From contig JAOPYL010000182.1 of NCBI GenBank assembly GCA_025964625.1, forward strand, positions 23,997-87,996: 64,000 nt of DNA. Direction: 5' to 3'. This document shows positions 27,653 through 41,849 of the stretch, piece after piece (the first letter of the stretch is position 1; every line of letters starts with the position of its first letter). A program made the position numbers and the translations under genes. The notes under the pieces are model-generated. The model made no database searches. It saw nothing but the letters and a program-made list of their open reading frames with translations, and had not been told where the DNA came from. Origin of the DNA: Actinoallomurus sp. GTDB lineage: Bacteria; Actinomycetota; Actinomycetes; Streptosporangiales; Streptosporangiaceae.

Positions 27653-28894
27653 TCACTCTAGCCGGGCGGCCACCAGATCCCACACGACGTCGGCCAGGGC
27701 CTCTTTGGAGCCACGCGGCACATCCACCGCCGCCTCGTCCGGGGCCAGGATCACCGCCGCGTTGTCGGGCGCGCCGAAGGTGAGACTCTCCCCCACCTGG
27801 TTGACGACGAGCAGGTCACAGCCCTTGCGGGCGAGCTTGTCACGGCCGTGCTGAAGCACATCGTGCGTCTCGGCGGCGAACCCCACGATCACCTGGCGGC
27901 GTGCCGGCTCCGCACTGGAGGAGATGCGCGACGAGAGCACGAGCTCGGCGAGGATGTCGGGGTTCTCGACAAGGCGGATGGGGGCCGGCTCCTCGCCGTG
28001 AGTTTTCTTTATCTTCACGTCCTGGTAGCCGGCCGGCCGGAAGTCCGCGACCGCCGCCGCCATGACGACGGCGTCGGCGTCGGCGGCCGCCTTGAGCACC
28101 GCGTCGCGCATCTCGCGCGCGGAGCCGGTGCGCACGACGTCGGCGCCCGCCGGGTCGGGCAGCGCCACGTTGGCCGCGACAAGGGTCACCCGCGCGCCTC
28201 GCGCCAGGGCGGTGCGCGCCAGGGCATACCCCTGCAGGCCGGAGGAGCGGTTGCCGATGAACCGGACCGGGTCGATGGACTCGCGGGTGCCGCCCGCGGA
28301 GACGACGACGTGGCGGCCGCTCAGGTCGGCGGGGGCGCCACCGCGCACGAGCGTGAGGCGCGCGGCCTCGAACAGCTCCGCCGGGTCGGGCAGCCGCCCA
28401 CGACCCGAGTCGACACCGGTGAGACGGCCCACCGCCGGCTCGATGACCACGCAGCCGCGAGACCGCAGAGTGGCGACGTTGGCCTGGGTGGCGGGGTGCT
28501 CCCACATCTCGGTGTGCATCGCGGGCGCGAACACGACCGGGCAGCGCGCGGTGAGCAGGGTGTTGGTCAGCAGGTCGTCGGCCATACCGTGTGCGGCCTT
28601 GGCCAGCAGGTCGGCGGTGGCCGGGGCCACGAACACGAGGTCGGCGCCCTGACCGAGACGGACATGCGGCACCTCCGCGACGTCCGACCAGACCTCGGTG
28701 GCCACCGGCTCGCCGGACAGCGCCGCCCATGTGGGCTCGCCGACGAACCGGAGCGCGTCACGCGTCGGGATGACACGGACCCGGTGGCCCGACTCCGTCA
28801 GCCGCCGCAGCAGCTCGCAGACCTTGTACGCGGCGATGCCGCCGCCGACTCCGAGCAGCACCCGCGGATGCTCACCCGCCGGGCTCGCGGTCAT
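27653..28894 (-). CDS. coaBC: Bifunctional phosphopantothenoylcysteine decarboxylase/synthetase
   Basis: A 413-residue CoA-pathway fusion. The flavin-dependent CoaC half (about 1-185) starts GVGGGIAAYKVCELLRRL and carries PATADLLAKAAHGMADDLLTN and PAMHTEMWEHPATQ with the active-site His/Met region. The CoaB half (about 190-413) begins HVVVSAGGTRESIDPVRFIGNRSSGLQGYALA, with the K-x-K-K element VKIKKTHGE near residue 300. It lies 101 nt downstream of rpoZ. Confidence 0.96.
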   Translation of the reverse strand: MTASPAGEHPRVLLGVGGGIAAYKVCELLRRLTESGHRVRVIPTRDALRFVGEPTWAALSGEPVATEVWSDVAEVPHVRLGQGADLVFVAPATADLLAKAAHGMADDLLTNTLLTARCPVVFAPAMHTEMWEHPATQANVATLRSRGCVVIEPAVGRLTGVDSGRGRLPDPAELFEAARLTLVRGGAPADLSGRHVVVSAGGTRESIDPVRFIGNRSSGLQGYALARTALARGARVTLVAANVALPDPAGADVVRTGSAREMRDAVLKAAADADAVVMAAAVADFRPAGYQDVKIKKTHGEEPAPIRLVENPDILAELVLSSRISSSAEPARRQVIVGFAAETHDVLQHGRDKLARKGCDLLVVNQVGESLTFGAPDNAAVILAPDEAAVDVPRGSKEALADVVWDLVAARLE

Positions 28895-28995
28895 CGGCGG
28901 GCTCGCCCGCGGAGCACGGCGGACCGCTGCCGGGACACCTCTCGGAGCCGGGGCCCGCGAGGACCACCAGGAGACAGAGGACCACCAGAAGACAC

Positions 28996-29262
28996 TTACG
29001 CGCCTTCGATGGCCTCGGAGTTGAGCAGGCCCTCACGGACCTCGCGCAGCGCGATGGAGAGCGGCTTCTCCTGGACCTGCGTCTCCACGAGGGGGCCGAC
29101 GTACTCCAGGAGGCCCTCGCCGAGCTGCGCGTAGTAGGCGTTGATCTGGCGGGCCCGCTTGGACCCGATGATCACGAGGCTGTACTTGCTGTCGACGATC
29201 TTGAGCAGGTCGTCGATCGGCGGGTTGGTGATGCCTTCGGCACCAGGGGCGTTCGAAGCCAC
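28996..29262 (-). CDS. rpoZ: RNA polymerase omega subunit
   Basis: An 88-residue omega subunit with the core [30 protein letters not shown] and the C-terminal [15 protein letters not shown]. It assists beta-prime assembly. The gene lies 16 nt downstream of gmk, the order usual in bacteria. Confidence 0.96.
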   Translation of the reverse strand: MASNAPGAEGITNPPIDDLLKIVDSKYSLVIIGSKRARQINAYYAQLGEGLLEYVGPLVETQVQEKPLSIALREVREGLLNSEAIEGA

Positions 29263-29278
29263 TCCTGCGCCTCTCAGT

Positions 29279-29935
29279 TCAGTCGGAATCCGATGGGTGG
29301 ACAGCCAGCAAGGCTATCAGCTCACGGCAGACGTCCTTGACGGAAGTGTTCACCAGGGTCACATCGAACTCCTTCTCCGCGGCGAGCTCGGAGCGCGCCG
29401 CGGAGAGGCGGCGTTCGATGACGTCCGGCGGCTCGGTGCCCCGGCCGACAAGACGGCGCACGAGCTCTTCCCAGGACGGCGGCCCCAGGAAGACGAGCTG
29501 TGCCTCCGGCATGGCCGTGCGCACCTGGCGGGCACCCTGCAGGTCGATCTCGAGCAGGGCGGGCACGCCCGCGGCGAGGTGCTCGAGCACCGCGCGCCGC
29601 GGCGTGCCGTAACGATTGCCCGCGAACTCGGCCCACTCGAGCAGTTCCTCCTCCTCGACGAGCCGATCGAACTCAGCGTCATCGACGAAGAAATAGTGCA
29701 CACCGTGGATCTCGCCGGGACGCGGCGCACGGGTTGTCACCGAGACCGACAGCCACACCCCGGGGTGGGCACGCCGGATCTCGGCGACGACCGTGCTCTT
29801 ACCGACACCCGACGGCCCGGAGAGGACCGTCAGGCGCCTGGGCGGGATGGAGCCGTCCGCCGCGGATGCGGCGGAGCCGGCCGCGGCGGCCGGGCCGCCG
29901 CGCCCGCCCGGTAGGAGCCCGTCAGCGATTTCCAC
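29279..29935 (-). CDS. gmk: Guanylate kinase
   Basis: A 218-residue enzyme phosphorylating GMP. Walker [36 protein letters not shown] and [13 protein letters not shown] (GMP-binding) are intact. The start is uncertain: GTG 29935, which overlaps the mihF end by 14 nt, is the best candidate, since no later in-frame start exists before the P-loop; GTG 29977 is another. The Gly/Ala-rich N-terminal leader of about 30 residues is not part of the conserved domain. Confidence 0.93.
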   Translation of the reverse strand: MEIADGLLPGGRGGPAAAAGSAASAADGSIPPRRLTVLSGPSGVGKSTVVAEIRRAHPGVWLSVSVTTRAPRPGEIHGVHYFFVDDAEFDRLVEEEELLEWAEFAGNRYGTPRRAVLEHLAAGVPALLEIDLQGARQVRTAMPEAQLVFLGPPSWEELVRRLVGRGTEPPDVIERRLSAARSELAAEKEFDVTLVNTSVKDVCRELIALLAVHPSDSD

Positions 29936-30248
29936 CGCCGCCGAACTCACGCTCAAGAGCGGCGCGCTGGTTGGCACCGAGACCCCGCACGCGGCGGGAC
30001 TCGGCGATACCGAGCCGCTCCATGATCTGCTTGGCGCGGACCTTTCCGACGCCAGGCAGGGATTCCAGCAGAGCCGACACCTTCATCTTTCCGATTACGT
30101 CGTCGGCCTGACCATCCTTCAGAACCTCAGCGAGGGATGTACCTCCGTGCTTGAGGCGGTCTTTGACCTCGGCACGCTCTTTGCGGGCCTTGGCAGCCTT
30201 CTGCAAGGCTGCGGCGCGCTGTTCAGGGGTTAGGGGCGGAAGCGCCAC
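29922..30248 (-). CDS. mihF: Integration host factor, actinobacterial type (mIHF)
   Basis: A 108-residue nucleoid protein found only in Actinobacteria, unrelated in sequence to HU/IHF. It has a basic N-terminal helix ([24 protein letters not shown]) and a helix-two-turn-helix region [19 protein letters not shown] followed by [18 protein letters not shown]. It binds and bends DNA. GTG 30248 is the start. It overlaps gmk, fitting the pyrF-mihF-gmk order seen in actinobacteria. Confidence 0.96.
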   Translation of the reverse strand: MALPPLTPEQRAAALQKAAKARKERAEVKDRLKHGGTSLAEVLKDGQADDVIGKMKVSALLESLPGVGKVRAKQIMERLGIAESRRVRGLGANQRAALEREFGGGGNR

Positions 30249-30294
30249 GCCGGGTCACCTCGTGTTTCCACTCGATTGAGTCGGACGGCTCGGG

Positions 30295-30324
30295 AACCTA
30301 GCGAGTTCAGGGCCCATAAAGCAA
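30295..30324 (-). promoter_or_regulatory. Candidate mihF promoter
   Basis: On the minus strand TTGCTT (30319-30324) and TAGGTT (30295-30300) are separated by 18 nt, placing a start point about 40 nt before the mihF GTG. The 220-nt gap between pyrF and mihF is also unusually AT-rich around 30325-30370 for this chromosome. Confidence 0.45.
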
Positions 30325-30468
30325 CGTGAAAGCCCGTTTAGCCCCTTATTAAATTGCAGATGTCACGCTATGAGCTGTCCTGAACACACAGAGTATCCAA
30401 TCGGGGCTGTTCTTACACCCCGAACCGTACGACGGCCTGGCGTTTCTTGCGAGGGGCAAACGGTCCTG

Positions 30469-31173
30469 TCAAGACCGGGCGGCACTCGTCCGCCGCAACG
30501 CGGCGGCGATCCCCGCGGCCGCCGCGCCGGGGTCGGGGGCGGCCGTGATGGGGCGGCCGATCACGAGCAGGTCGGCGCCGGCCGCCAGGGCCTCCTCAGG
30601 AGTGGCGACACGCGCCTGGTCCTGCGCGGCCGAGCCGCGAGGGCGCACGCCTGGAGTGATCAGGGTGACGTCGGGCCCGACCTCCGCGCGTACTGCCGCG
30701 GCCTCCATCGGCGAGCAGACGAGCGCGTGCGCACCCGCCTCGACGGCGAGGGCGGACAGCCGGCGCACCGCGTCGGAGGCGGGCCCGGCGAGGCCCAGAC
30801 CGGTCAGGTCGTCGTCCGAGAGCGACGTGAGAACCGTCACAGCGGCGATCTTGGTCTGCGGGGCGGCCTCGACCGCGGCACGGATCATGGCAGGGCCCCC
30901 GCCGGCGTGCACCGTGAGGTAGGCGGGCTTGAGATGGGCCACGGCGTGCGCCGCGCCGGCCACGGTGGCGGGGATGTCGTGCAGCTTGAGGTCGAGGAAG
31001 ACCTGGACGCCGCTGGCACCGCGGACGCTGGCGACCACGTCCGGTCCGTATCGCAGGTAGAGTTCCAGACCGACCTTGACCGTGCTGACGTGAGGAGTCA
31101 CCAAGGTGGCCCAGCGGGCGGCTGTCTCGAGGTTCGGCGCGTCCAGGGCGACGGCGATGGGGGCGGGATTCAC
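30469..31173 (-). CDS. pyrF: Orotidine-5'-phosphate decarboxylase
   Basis: A 234-residue TIM-barrel enzyme giving UMP. Motifs: IAVALDAPNLETAARWA, VFLDLKLHDIPATVAGA near residue 68 with the catalytic Asp-Lys-Asp network, and LITPGVRPRGSAAQDQARVATP. The start is GTG 31173, overlapping the pyrD stop (GTGA). It is the last pyr gene before a 220-nt gap. Confidence 0.96.
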   Translation of the reverse strand: MNPAPIAVALDAPNLETAARWATLVTPHVSTVKVGLELYLRYGPDVVASVRGASGVQVFLDLKLHDIPATVAGAAHAVAHLKPAYLTVHAGGGPAMIRAAVEAAPQTKIAAVTVLTSLSDDDLTGLGLAGPASDAVRRLSALAVEAGAHALVCSPMEAAAVRAEVGPDVTLITPGVRPRGSAAQDQARVATPEEALAAGADLLVIGRPITAAPDPGAAAAGIAAALRRTSAARS

Positions 31174-32165
31174 TGCAGGGTCTCCTGTTCGATCGGCTCG
31201 TCCACGCCGACGTTGGGGTCGATACGCCGGATGAGCGTGCCCGCGGGCTTGTGGGCGAGCCCGACGATGTCGGAGAGCCGGCCGATGCCGCGCTCCCGGA
31301 GCGCCCCGTCGAGTTCGCGCAGGATCCGTACGCACGCGGACGGGTCATGGAAGTTCACCGTGCCCACGGCGACCGCCGAGGCGCCCGCCAGAAGGAGTTC
31401 CAGCGCGTCCAGGCCGGTACGCACGCCGCCCATCCCGATGATCGGGACCTCGGGCAGCGCGGCGTGCACCTGGTAGACGCAGCGGACCGCCACGGGACGG
31501 ATCGCCGGGCCCGACAGCCCGCCGGTGACCCCGGCCAGCCGCGGTCGGAGCGTGGCCGTGTCGATGGCCATGCCGTGCAGTGCGTTGATCATCGACAGGC
31601 CGTCCGCGCCGGCGTCGACGCACGCCATCGCGACGCCCACGACATCGGTGACGTCGGCGGAGAGCTTGGCCAGCACGGGCACGCCGCGGCGCGTGTGCGC
31701 CCGTACCGCCCGGACCACCTCGGCGGCGGCGGAGGGGTGGGCGGCGAACATCAGGCCGCGGTCCTCGACGTTGGGGCAGGAGGTGTTGATCTCCACCGCC
31801 GTCACGCCGGGCGCGTCGGCGAGACGGCCGGCGACCTCGGCGTACTCCCTGACGCTGTTGCCCGCGATCGACACGATCGTGCGCGCCCCCTGCTCGTTGA
31901 GCCACGGCAGGTCACGGCTCAGGAACGTCCCGATCCCCGGACCCTGCAGCCCGGTGGCGTTGAGTACGCCGCTCGGCGTCTCGGCCAGTCGCGGCGCCGG
32001 CCGCCCGGCCCGTGCCTCCGACATGATCGACGGGGTGACGACGGCACCGAGCTTCGCGACGTCGAAGAACCGCCCCAGCTCCCTCCCGGCGCCACCGCAG
32101 CCGGCAGCCGTCATGATCGGGTTCGGCAGGCCCACCTGGCCCAGCCGCGTCTCCAGGACGCTCAT
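31170..32165 (-). CDS. pyrD: Dihydroorotate dehydrogenase, class 1B catalytic subunit
   Basis: A 331-residue FMN enzyme oxidising dihydroorotate to orotate. It starts MSVLETRLGQVGLPNPIMTAAG, has VTAVEINTSCPNVEDRGLMFA near residue 129 with the Cys of class 1B, and IIGMGGVRTGLDALELLLAGASAVAVGT near the C-terminus. Pairing with pyrK (NAD-linked, iron-sulfur electron-transfer subunit) just upstream confirms class 1B. A 73-nt gap separates the two, the widest inside the operon. Confidence 0.95.
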   Translation of the reverse strand: MSVLETRLGQVGLPNPIMTAAGCGGAGRELGRFFDVAKLGAVVTPSIMSEARAGRPAPRLAETPSGVLNATGLQGPGIGTFLSRDLPWLNEQGARTIVSIAGNSVREYAEVAGRLADAPGVTAVEINTSCPNVEDRGLMFAAHPSAAAEVVRAVRAHTRRGVPVLAKLSADVTDVVGVAMACVDAGADGLSMINALHGMAIDTATLRPRLAGVTGGLSGPAIRPVAVRCVYQVHAALPEVPIIGMGGVRTGLDALELLLAGASAVAVGTVNFHDPSACVRILRELDGALRERGIGRLSDIVGLAHKPAGTLIRRIDPNVGVDEPIEQETLQ

Positions 32166-32238
32166 CGCTCGCTCCGCTCGCTGGGCCGGTCTCCGCCACC
32201 ACCGGATCCTCGCCGATGCCTCGCGAACGTCACTCGCG

Positions 32239-33110
32239 TCATGGACGCTCTCCGAGACGTACGGCCCGCGGCGCGCCGAGCGCGTCGAAGGGGATGGTGC
32301 CGATGTCGTCCCAGCGCACGCGTTCGCCGCGGAACACCGGCCCGTCGACGCAGGAACGCAGCATGTGCGTGCTGCCGTCGTCGCCGACGACCGGGAGCAC
32401 GCAGGCCATGCACACGCCTGTGCCACACGGCATCGGCTCCTCGACCGCGACCTGGGCGGGGATGCCGTACTCCGCGGCGGTCCTGGTCACCGCCCGCAGC
32501 GTCTCCAGGGGCCCGCAGGCGTACACGACGGCCGCTTCGACATCCTCGACGACACCGGGCAGCAGGCCGGTGACGTGACCGCGGTCGCCGAGCGAACCGT
32601 CCTCCGTCGCGACGGAGACGGAGTCGCCGGCGCGCCGCGCGCCGCGCGCCCCGTACACGTGGTCGGAGTCGGCCCCGCCGAGCACGAAGTGCAGCGGGCA
32701 CTCGCGCTGGCGCAGCACGGTGGCGAGCGGGAACAACGGCGCGCTGCCGTGCGCCTCGCCGATGAGCACGCAGGTCACCGGATCGCGCGGCAGCGGGAAC
32801 GGACGGCCCAGCGGCCCGGCGACGTCCAGGATGTCGCGCGGGCGCAGCGCGGCCAGCCATTCGGTGCCCTTCCCGCGCACCGCGAAGACGACCTCGATCG
32901 TCCCGCCGTAGTCGGACGTGACCTCACGGACGGAGAAACACCGGCGCATCAGCATGCCGGTCTGCTCGCCGCCCACGGCGAGCGCGACGAACTGGCCGGG
33001 CCGGAAGCGTTCGGCGACTCCTGGGGCGACGAGCGTCATCGTGTGGTACGCCCCGGTGCGCCGCATCGTCAGAACCGTCCCCGGCACCTGTACCGGCGCG
33101 TCCGCTCCGC

Positions 33111-33114
<4 letters not shown>
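32239..33114 (-). CDS. pyrK: Dihydroorotate dehydrogenase electron transfer subunit
   Basis: A 291-residue FAD/[2Fe-2S] protein passing electrons from PyrD to NAD. The FAD-binding barrel includes RCFSVREV, the NAD domain [23 protein letters not shown], and the C-terminal cluster-binding set [18 protein letters not shown] with a final Cys in [11 protein letters not shown]. The start is GTG 33114, overlapping the carB stop by 4 nt. Confidence 0.94.
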
Positions 33115-36442
<3,328 letters not shown>

Positions 36443-36443
<1 letters not shown>

Positions 36444-36640
36444 CAGGCTCCCTGTCCGGAGGCGACCGCGGCGGCCACGAGGGCCAGCACGGTCAGGAGG
36501 GCGGCGACGGTGGTGATGAGGAGGGCGCGCGGGCTGGGGGCCTTGGCGCGGACGACCGCGTCATTGGGGTCGACGGGGACGTGGCCGTGCGACCCGTGGT
36601 CGGACGCATGGTCGGCCTCGTGGCTGGAGACGTCGCTCAT
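36443..36640 (-). CDS. Small single-pass membrane protein between carA and carB
   Basis: A 65-residue protein: a His/Asp-rich N-terminus ([20 protein letters not shown]) and one C-terminal transmembrane helix ([22 protein letters not shown]). It overlaps carA by 4 nt and carB by 1 nt, so all three are translated in series. Small membrane ORFs at this place are common in actinomycete pyr operons, but no function is known to me. The His-rich tail might bind metal, which is only a guess. Confidence 0.8.
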
Positions 36641-37749
36641 CTGGTCATCAGCTCGCAGAAACGGTCGAAGAGGCCGGTGGCGTCGTGCGGGCCCGGGGCG
36701 GCCTCGGGGTGGTACTGGACGCTGAACGCGGGACGGTCGAGCAGCCGCAGCCCCTCGACCACCCCGTCGTTCAGGTCGACGTGGCTGACCTCGGCGCGGC
36801 CGTACGGGGTCTCGAACGGCCCGTCGAGGGGCGCCTCGACGGCGAAGCCGTGGTTGTGGCTGGTGATGTGCACCCGCCCGGTGCCGCGGTCCTGCACCGG
36901 CTGGTTGACGCCCCGGTGCCCGAACCGCAGCTTGTACGTGTCGAGGCCGAGCGCCCGGCCCAGCATCTGGTTGCCGAGGCAGATGCCGAAGACGGGAGTG
37001 CCGGCGTCGAGCACGCCCGCCATCGAGGCGACCGCGTAGTCGCAGGCGGCCGGGTCGCCGGGGCCGTTGCTGTAGAACACCCCGTCGGGTCCGAGGGCGA
37101 GGATGTCCTCGGCCGTGGCCGTCGCGGGCAGAACGTGCACCTCACAACCGCGCTCGGCCATGCGGCGCGGCGTCGTCGCCTTGATGCCGAGGTCCACGGC
37201 GGCCACCCGGTGGCGTGTCTCGCCGTCGGGACGCACGACGTACGGCTCGGCGGTCGAGACCGCGCGGGCCAGGTCGGCGCCGACCATGTCGGGACTGGCC
37301 AGCACCCGGCCGAGGAGCGCCGCGGGATCGGTCTCCTCCGTGCTGACGCCGGCCCGCATGGCACCGCGGTCGCGCAGGTGCCGGGTGAGCGCCCGCGTGC
37401 CCTGCGTCGCGATGCCGACGACGCCGTACGCCCGCAGCTCGTCATCCAGTGAGCGCCGCGCCCGCCAGCTGGACGCGACACGGGCGGGCTCCCGCACGAC
37501 GTATCCGGCCACCTGGATCCGCCCGGACTCGGCGTCCTCGTCGTTGACGCCCGTGTTGCCGATGTGCGGCGCGGTCATCGCGACGATCTGCCGGTGGTAG
37601 GACGGGTCGGTCAGCGTCTCCTGGTAGCCGGTCATGCCGGTGTTGAAGACCATCTCGCCGAAGGTCTCGCCTTCGGCGCCGTACGCGGTACCGCGGAACG
37701 TTCTGCCGTCCTCCAGGACGAGCAGCGCGGGCTTCGGGGTGGAGCTCAA
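36637..37749 (-). CDS. carA: Carbamoyl-phosphate synthase small subunit (glutaminase)
   Basis: A 370-residue glutamine amidotransferase subunit supplying ammonia to CarB. The class I nucleophile is in [12 protein letters not shown] near residue 254, and the catalytic His-Glu pair in [13 protein letters not shown] near residue 345. The N-terminal domain begins [15 protein letters not shown]. The start codon is TTG at 37749, overlapping the pyrC stop (TTGA), so translation depends on coupling. Confidence 0.96.
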   Translation of the reverse strand: MSSTPKPALLVLEDGRTFRGTAYGAEGETFGEMVFNTGMTGYQETLTDPSYHRQIVAMTAPHIGNTGVNDEDAESGRIQVAGYVVREPARVASSWRARRSLDDELRAYGVVGIATQGTRALTRHLRDRGAMRAGVSTEETDPAALLGRVLASPDMVGADLARAVSTAEPYVVRPDGETRHRVAAVDLGIKATTPRRMAERGCEVHVLPATATAEDILALGPDGVFYSNGPGDPAACDYAVASMAGVLDAGTPVFGICLGNQMLGRALGLDTYKLRFGHRGVNQPVQDRGTGRVHITSHNHGFAVEAPLDGPFETPYGRAEVSHVDLNDGVVEGLRLLDRPAFSVQYHPEAAPGPHDATGLFDRFCELMTR

Positions 37750-39029
37750 GCGAGCCTCCCATCAAGGACGGTCGGGCGGCCGCGCAGGAAGGTGGCGTGC
37801 ACGCGCCCCGGCAGCTCGAGACCGGCAAAGGGCGTGTTGCGACTCTTCGACACCGATGCGGCGGGATCGATGAGGGTTCGCGCGGACGGGTCGTACAGCG
37901 TGAGGTTCGCGGGAGCTCCGGCCTCGGGCAGATGGCCCTGGCCGGCGAGCCGGCCGATGCGCGCGGGCCGCACCGACATGCGGTCGGCCACCCCGGCCCA
38001 GTCGAGCAGCCCGGTCTCGACCATGGCCGCCTGGACGACGGACAGGGCCGTCTCCAGCCCGATCATGCCCATCGCCGCCGGGGCCCACTCGGTCTCCTTG
38101 GCCTCGGCCGGATGCGGGGCGTGGTCGGTGGCGACGCAGTCGATGGTGCCGTCCGCGAGGGCCTCGCGCAGCGCCTCGACGTCCGCCTTGGTGCGCAGCG
38201 GCGGGTTCACCTTGTAGATCGGGTCGTACGACTCGGCCAGCTCGTCGGTGAGAAACAGGTGATGCGGCGTCACCTCGGCGGTGACCTGCCAGCCCTTGCT
38301 CTTCGCCCACCTGATGATCTCGATCGACCCGGCGGTGGAGACGTGGCAGACGTGCAGCCGGGAACCGACGTGCGCGGCGAGCAGGCAGTCCCGGGCGATG
38401 ATCGCCTCCTCCGCCACGGCGGGCCAGCCGGTCAGGCCGAGCCGCCCCGACATCTCACCCTCGTTCATCTGGGCGTGCTCGGTGAGGCGGGGCTCCTGGG
38501 CGTGCTGCGCGACGACGCCGTCGAAGGCCTTGACGTACTCCAGCGCGCGGCGCATGAGCACCGCGTCGGACACGCAGTGCCCGTCGTCGGAGAACACGCG
38601 GACACGCGCCGCGGAGTCGGCCATCGCGCCGAGCTCGGCGAGCTGCCTGCCCTCGATGCCGCGGGTGACCGCGCCGACCGGGTGGACGTCGCAGTGGCCG
38701 GCCTCCCGGCCGAGACGCCAGACCTGCTCGACCACACCGGCGGTGTCGGCCACCGGGTCCGTGTTCGCCATGGCGTGCACCGCGGTGAACCCGCCCGCCG
38801 CCGCGGCACGGGTGCCCGTCTCGACGGTCTCGGCGTCCTCGCGGCCGGGCTCCCGCAGATGCGTGTGCAGGTCGACGAGGCCGGGCAGGGCGACAAGCCC
38901 GTCGGCGTCGATGACCTCCGAGTCGGGCGCGTCGAGGCGGCCGCCGGTCTCGGCGATCATGCCGTCGCGGATCAGGATGTCGCCGGGCGCCCCGCCGAGG
39001 GGCCGAGCGCCCTTGATGAGGAAGGTCAT
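37746..39029 (-). CDS. pyrC: Dihydroorotase
   Basis: A 427-residue class I dihydroorotase with zinc ligands in [20 protein letters not shown] near residue 51, a VAQHAQEP and [15 protein letters not shown] further on, and [18 protein letters not shown] near residue 300 with the catalytic Asp. It cyclises carbamoyl aspartate. ATGA overlap with pyrB. Confidence 0.96.
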   Translation of the reverse strand: MTFLIKGARPLGGAPGDILIRDGMIAETGGRLDAPDSEVIDADGLVALPGLVDLHTHLREPGREDAETVETGTRAAAAGGFTAVHAMANTDPVADTAGVVEQVWRLGREAGHCDVHPVGAVTRGIEGRQLAELGAMADSAARVRVFSDDGHCVSDAVLMRRALEYVKAFDGVVAQHAQEPRLTEHAQMNEGEMSGRLGLTGWPAVAEEAIIARDCLLAAHVGSRLHVCHVSTAGSIEIIRWAKSKGWQVTAEVTPHHLFLTDELAESYDPIYKVNPPLRTKADVEALREALADGTIDCVATDHAPHPAEAKETEWAPAAMGMIGLETALSVVQAAMVETGLLDWAGVADRMSVRPARIGRLAGQGHLPEAGAPANLTLYDPSARTLIDPAASVSKSRNTPFAGLELPGRVHATFLRGRPTVLDGRLA

Positions 39030-39978
39030 TCGCTGTCCCTTCGTGCACGGGCGGTGCCGATCGCGGGCTCGGAACCGCCCAGGAGGAGATAAAGCACGGC
39101 CATCCGGACGGTCACGCCGTTGGCGACCTGCTCGACGATCGTCGAGCGCGGCGAGTCGGCCACCTCGGCGGCGATCTCGACCCCCCGGTTCATCGGGCCG
39201 GGGTGCATGACGACCGCGTGGTTCGGCAGCATGGCCATGCGGCGCTTGTCCAGGCCGTACCGGCGGCTGTACTCCCGCACCGTGGGGAAGTACGCGGCGT
39301 TCATGCGCTCCTGCTGCACCCGCAGCATCATCACGACGTCGCTCTTGGGCAGGACGGCGTCGAAGTCATACGCCACCTCGCAGGACCAGCTGTCGACCGC
39401 GACGGGGAAGAGCGTCGGCGGCGCCACCAGGGTGACCTCCGCACCGAGGGTGTTCAGCAGCAGGACGTTCGAGCGCGCCACCCGGCTGTGCAGGATGTCG
39501 CCCACGATCGTGATCCGGCGGCCGTCGAGGCCACCGAGCCGCTGCCGCATCGTGTAGGCGTCGAGCAGCGCCTGGGTCGGATGCTCGTGCGTGCCGTCGC
39601 CGGCGTTCACGACGCTGCCGTGCACCCAGTTCGCGAGCCGGTGCGGCGCGCCGGAGGCGCTGTGCCGGATCACGACGCCGTCGGCGCCCATCGCCTCGAG
39701 AGTCAGCGCGGTGTCCTTCAGGCTCTCGCCCTTGGACACGCTGGAACCTTTGGCGGAGAAGTTGATGACATCGGCGGACAGCCGCTTGGCCGCCGCCTCG
39801 AACGAGATGCGGGTGCGCGTGGAGTCCTCGTAGAAGAGGTTGACGACCGTGCGCCCGCGCAGCGTGGGCAGCTTCTTGATCGGGCGGTCGGCGATGCGTG
39901 CGAGTTCCTCGGCGGTGTCGAGGATGAGCAGCGCGTCGTCCTTCGTCAGGTCGGCCGCCGAGATGAGATGGCGCTTCA

Positions 39979-39979
<1 letters not shown>
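39026..39979 (-). CDS. pyrB: Aspartate carbamoyltransferase catalytic subunit
   Basis: A 317-residue ATCase chain. The carbamoyl-phosphate site [13 protein letters not shown] is near residue 50, followed by [32 protein letters not shown] near residue 137, and [11 protein letters not shown] near residue 258. No regulatory pyrI is present, as usual in actinobacteria; regulation is by PyrR. It overlaps pyrR by 1 nt. Confidence 0.97.
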
Positions 39980-40997
<1,018 letters not shown>

Positions 40998-41492
40998 ATG
41001 CCGTCTGAATATGCAAAGGCTCTCGGCGCGAGACTTCGCGCCATCCGCACCCAGCAGGGCCTGTCCCTGCACGGTGTGGAGGAGAAATCACGTGGCCGCT
41101 GGAAGGCCGTCGTCGTGGGTTCGTACGAGCGGGGCGACCGCGCCGTCACCGTTCAGAAGCTGTCCGAGCTCGCCGAGTTCTATGGCGTGCCGGTGTCCGA
41201 GTTGCTCCCCGGTGGAGCCGCGCCGAGTCCGCTCGGCCCGACGCCCAAGCTCGTAATCGATCTTGAGCGACTCCAACAGCTTCCGAAGGACAAGGCCGGT
41301 CCCCTCGCCCGTTACGCCGCGACGATCCAGAGCCAGCGGGGCGACTACAACGGAAAGGTCCTGTCCATCCGGCAGGAGGATCTGCGTTCTCTCGCAGTGA
41401 TCTACGACAAGTCACCGACCGAGCTGACCGAGGAGCTCATCGGCTGGGGCGTACTCGACCCCGAGGCCCGGCGCGCCGTCGAGGCGTTCTGA
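40998..41492 (+). CDS. bldD: Developmental master regulator BldD
   Basis: A 164-residue protein closely matching Streptomyces BldD along its length. The N-terminal Xre-type helix-turn-helix spans about 6-70 (ALGARLRAIRTQQGLSLHGVEEKS, VVVGSYERGDRAVTVQKLSELAEFYGVP). The C-terminal domain keeps the full cyclic-di-GMP signature R114-G-D116 - 8 residues - R125-Q-E-D128. BldD dimers bridged by tetrameric c-di-GMP repress sporulation genes during growth. ATG 40998 matches the known N-terminus; the longer open frame upstream is not conserved. The presence of this intact signature indicates c-di-GMP-controlled development. Confidence 0.96.
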   Translation: MPSEYAKALGARLRAIRTQQGLSLHGVEEKSRGRWKAVVVGSYERGDRAVTVQKLSELAEFYGVPVSELLPGGAAPSPLGPTPKLVIDLERLQQLPKDKAGPLARYAATIQSQRGDYNGKVLSIRQEDLRSLAVIYDKSPTELTEELIGWGVLDPEARRAVEAF

Positions 41493-41503
41493 CCCGGGTC
41501 GCC

Positions 41504-41542
41504 GTGGTCATGCGGTGAGCCCCCGGCTCACCGCATGACCAC
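41504..41542 (+). terminator. Terminator of bldD
   Basis: A perfect 18-bp inverted repeat (GTGGTCATGCGGTGAGCC, 3-nt loop, complement) starts 11 nt after the bldD stop. No T-run follows, as is common for actinobacterial terminators. Confidence 0.75.
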
Positions 41543-41849
41543 ATGACCACGACCCCAGGGCCGGGTCGACCCCCGCACGGTGCTCTGTTCCTTGCGCGCC
41601 CAGGCCCGCGAGTCCCGCCGCTTCGGGGGGAGGTCCACGGCGGAACCCGCGGGCGGGCCGGCCCGGCGACGGGCCGGCCCGGCGACGGGCCGGCCCTCCC
41701 AGAACGCACCGGACATCCCGCAATGTCGCTACGTGCGTCCCAGTACTCCCGGCCGGCGCCCCGGGCCGGCACGGCGGCTCGACCGGAGCCGGACAGGGCA
41801 AGGACGGGCCGGACAGGGCGAAGACGGGAGAGAAGCCGCGGTCCGCGGC
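41543..41849. other. Non-coding region downstream of bldD and HEPN gene
   Basis: About 300 nt between two convergent genes. Apart from a GC-rich tandem repeat (separate entry) nothing was recognised; the open frames here read only low-complexity Arg/Gly/Pro sequence. Confidence 0.5.
41655..41696. repeat. Tandem 16-bp GC repeat
   Basis: The unit GGGCCGGCCCGGCGAC occurs twice in perfect tandem followed by 10 more bases of a third copy. Each unit contains a GGGCCGGCCC palindrome, so the array can form small hairpins. It lies between convergent genes and may help termination for the leftward HEPN gene. Confidence 0.8.

Noticed and set aside
41655..41696. GC-rich tandem units considered as CRISPR-like repeats
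   Set aside because: The units are adjacent without spacers and only 16 bp long; no cas genes are near.
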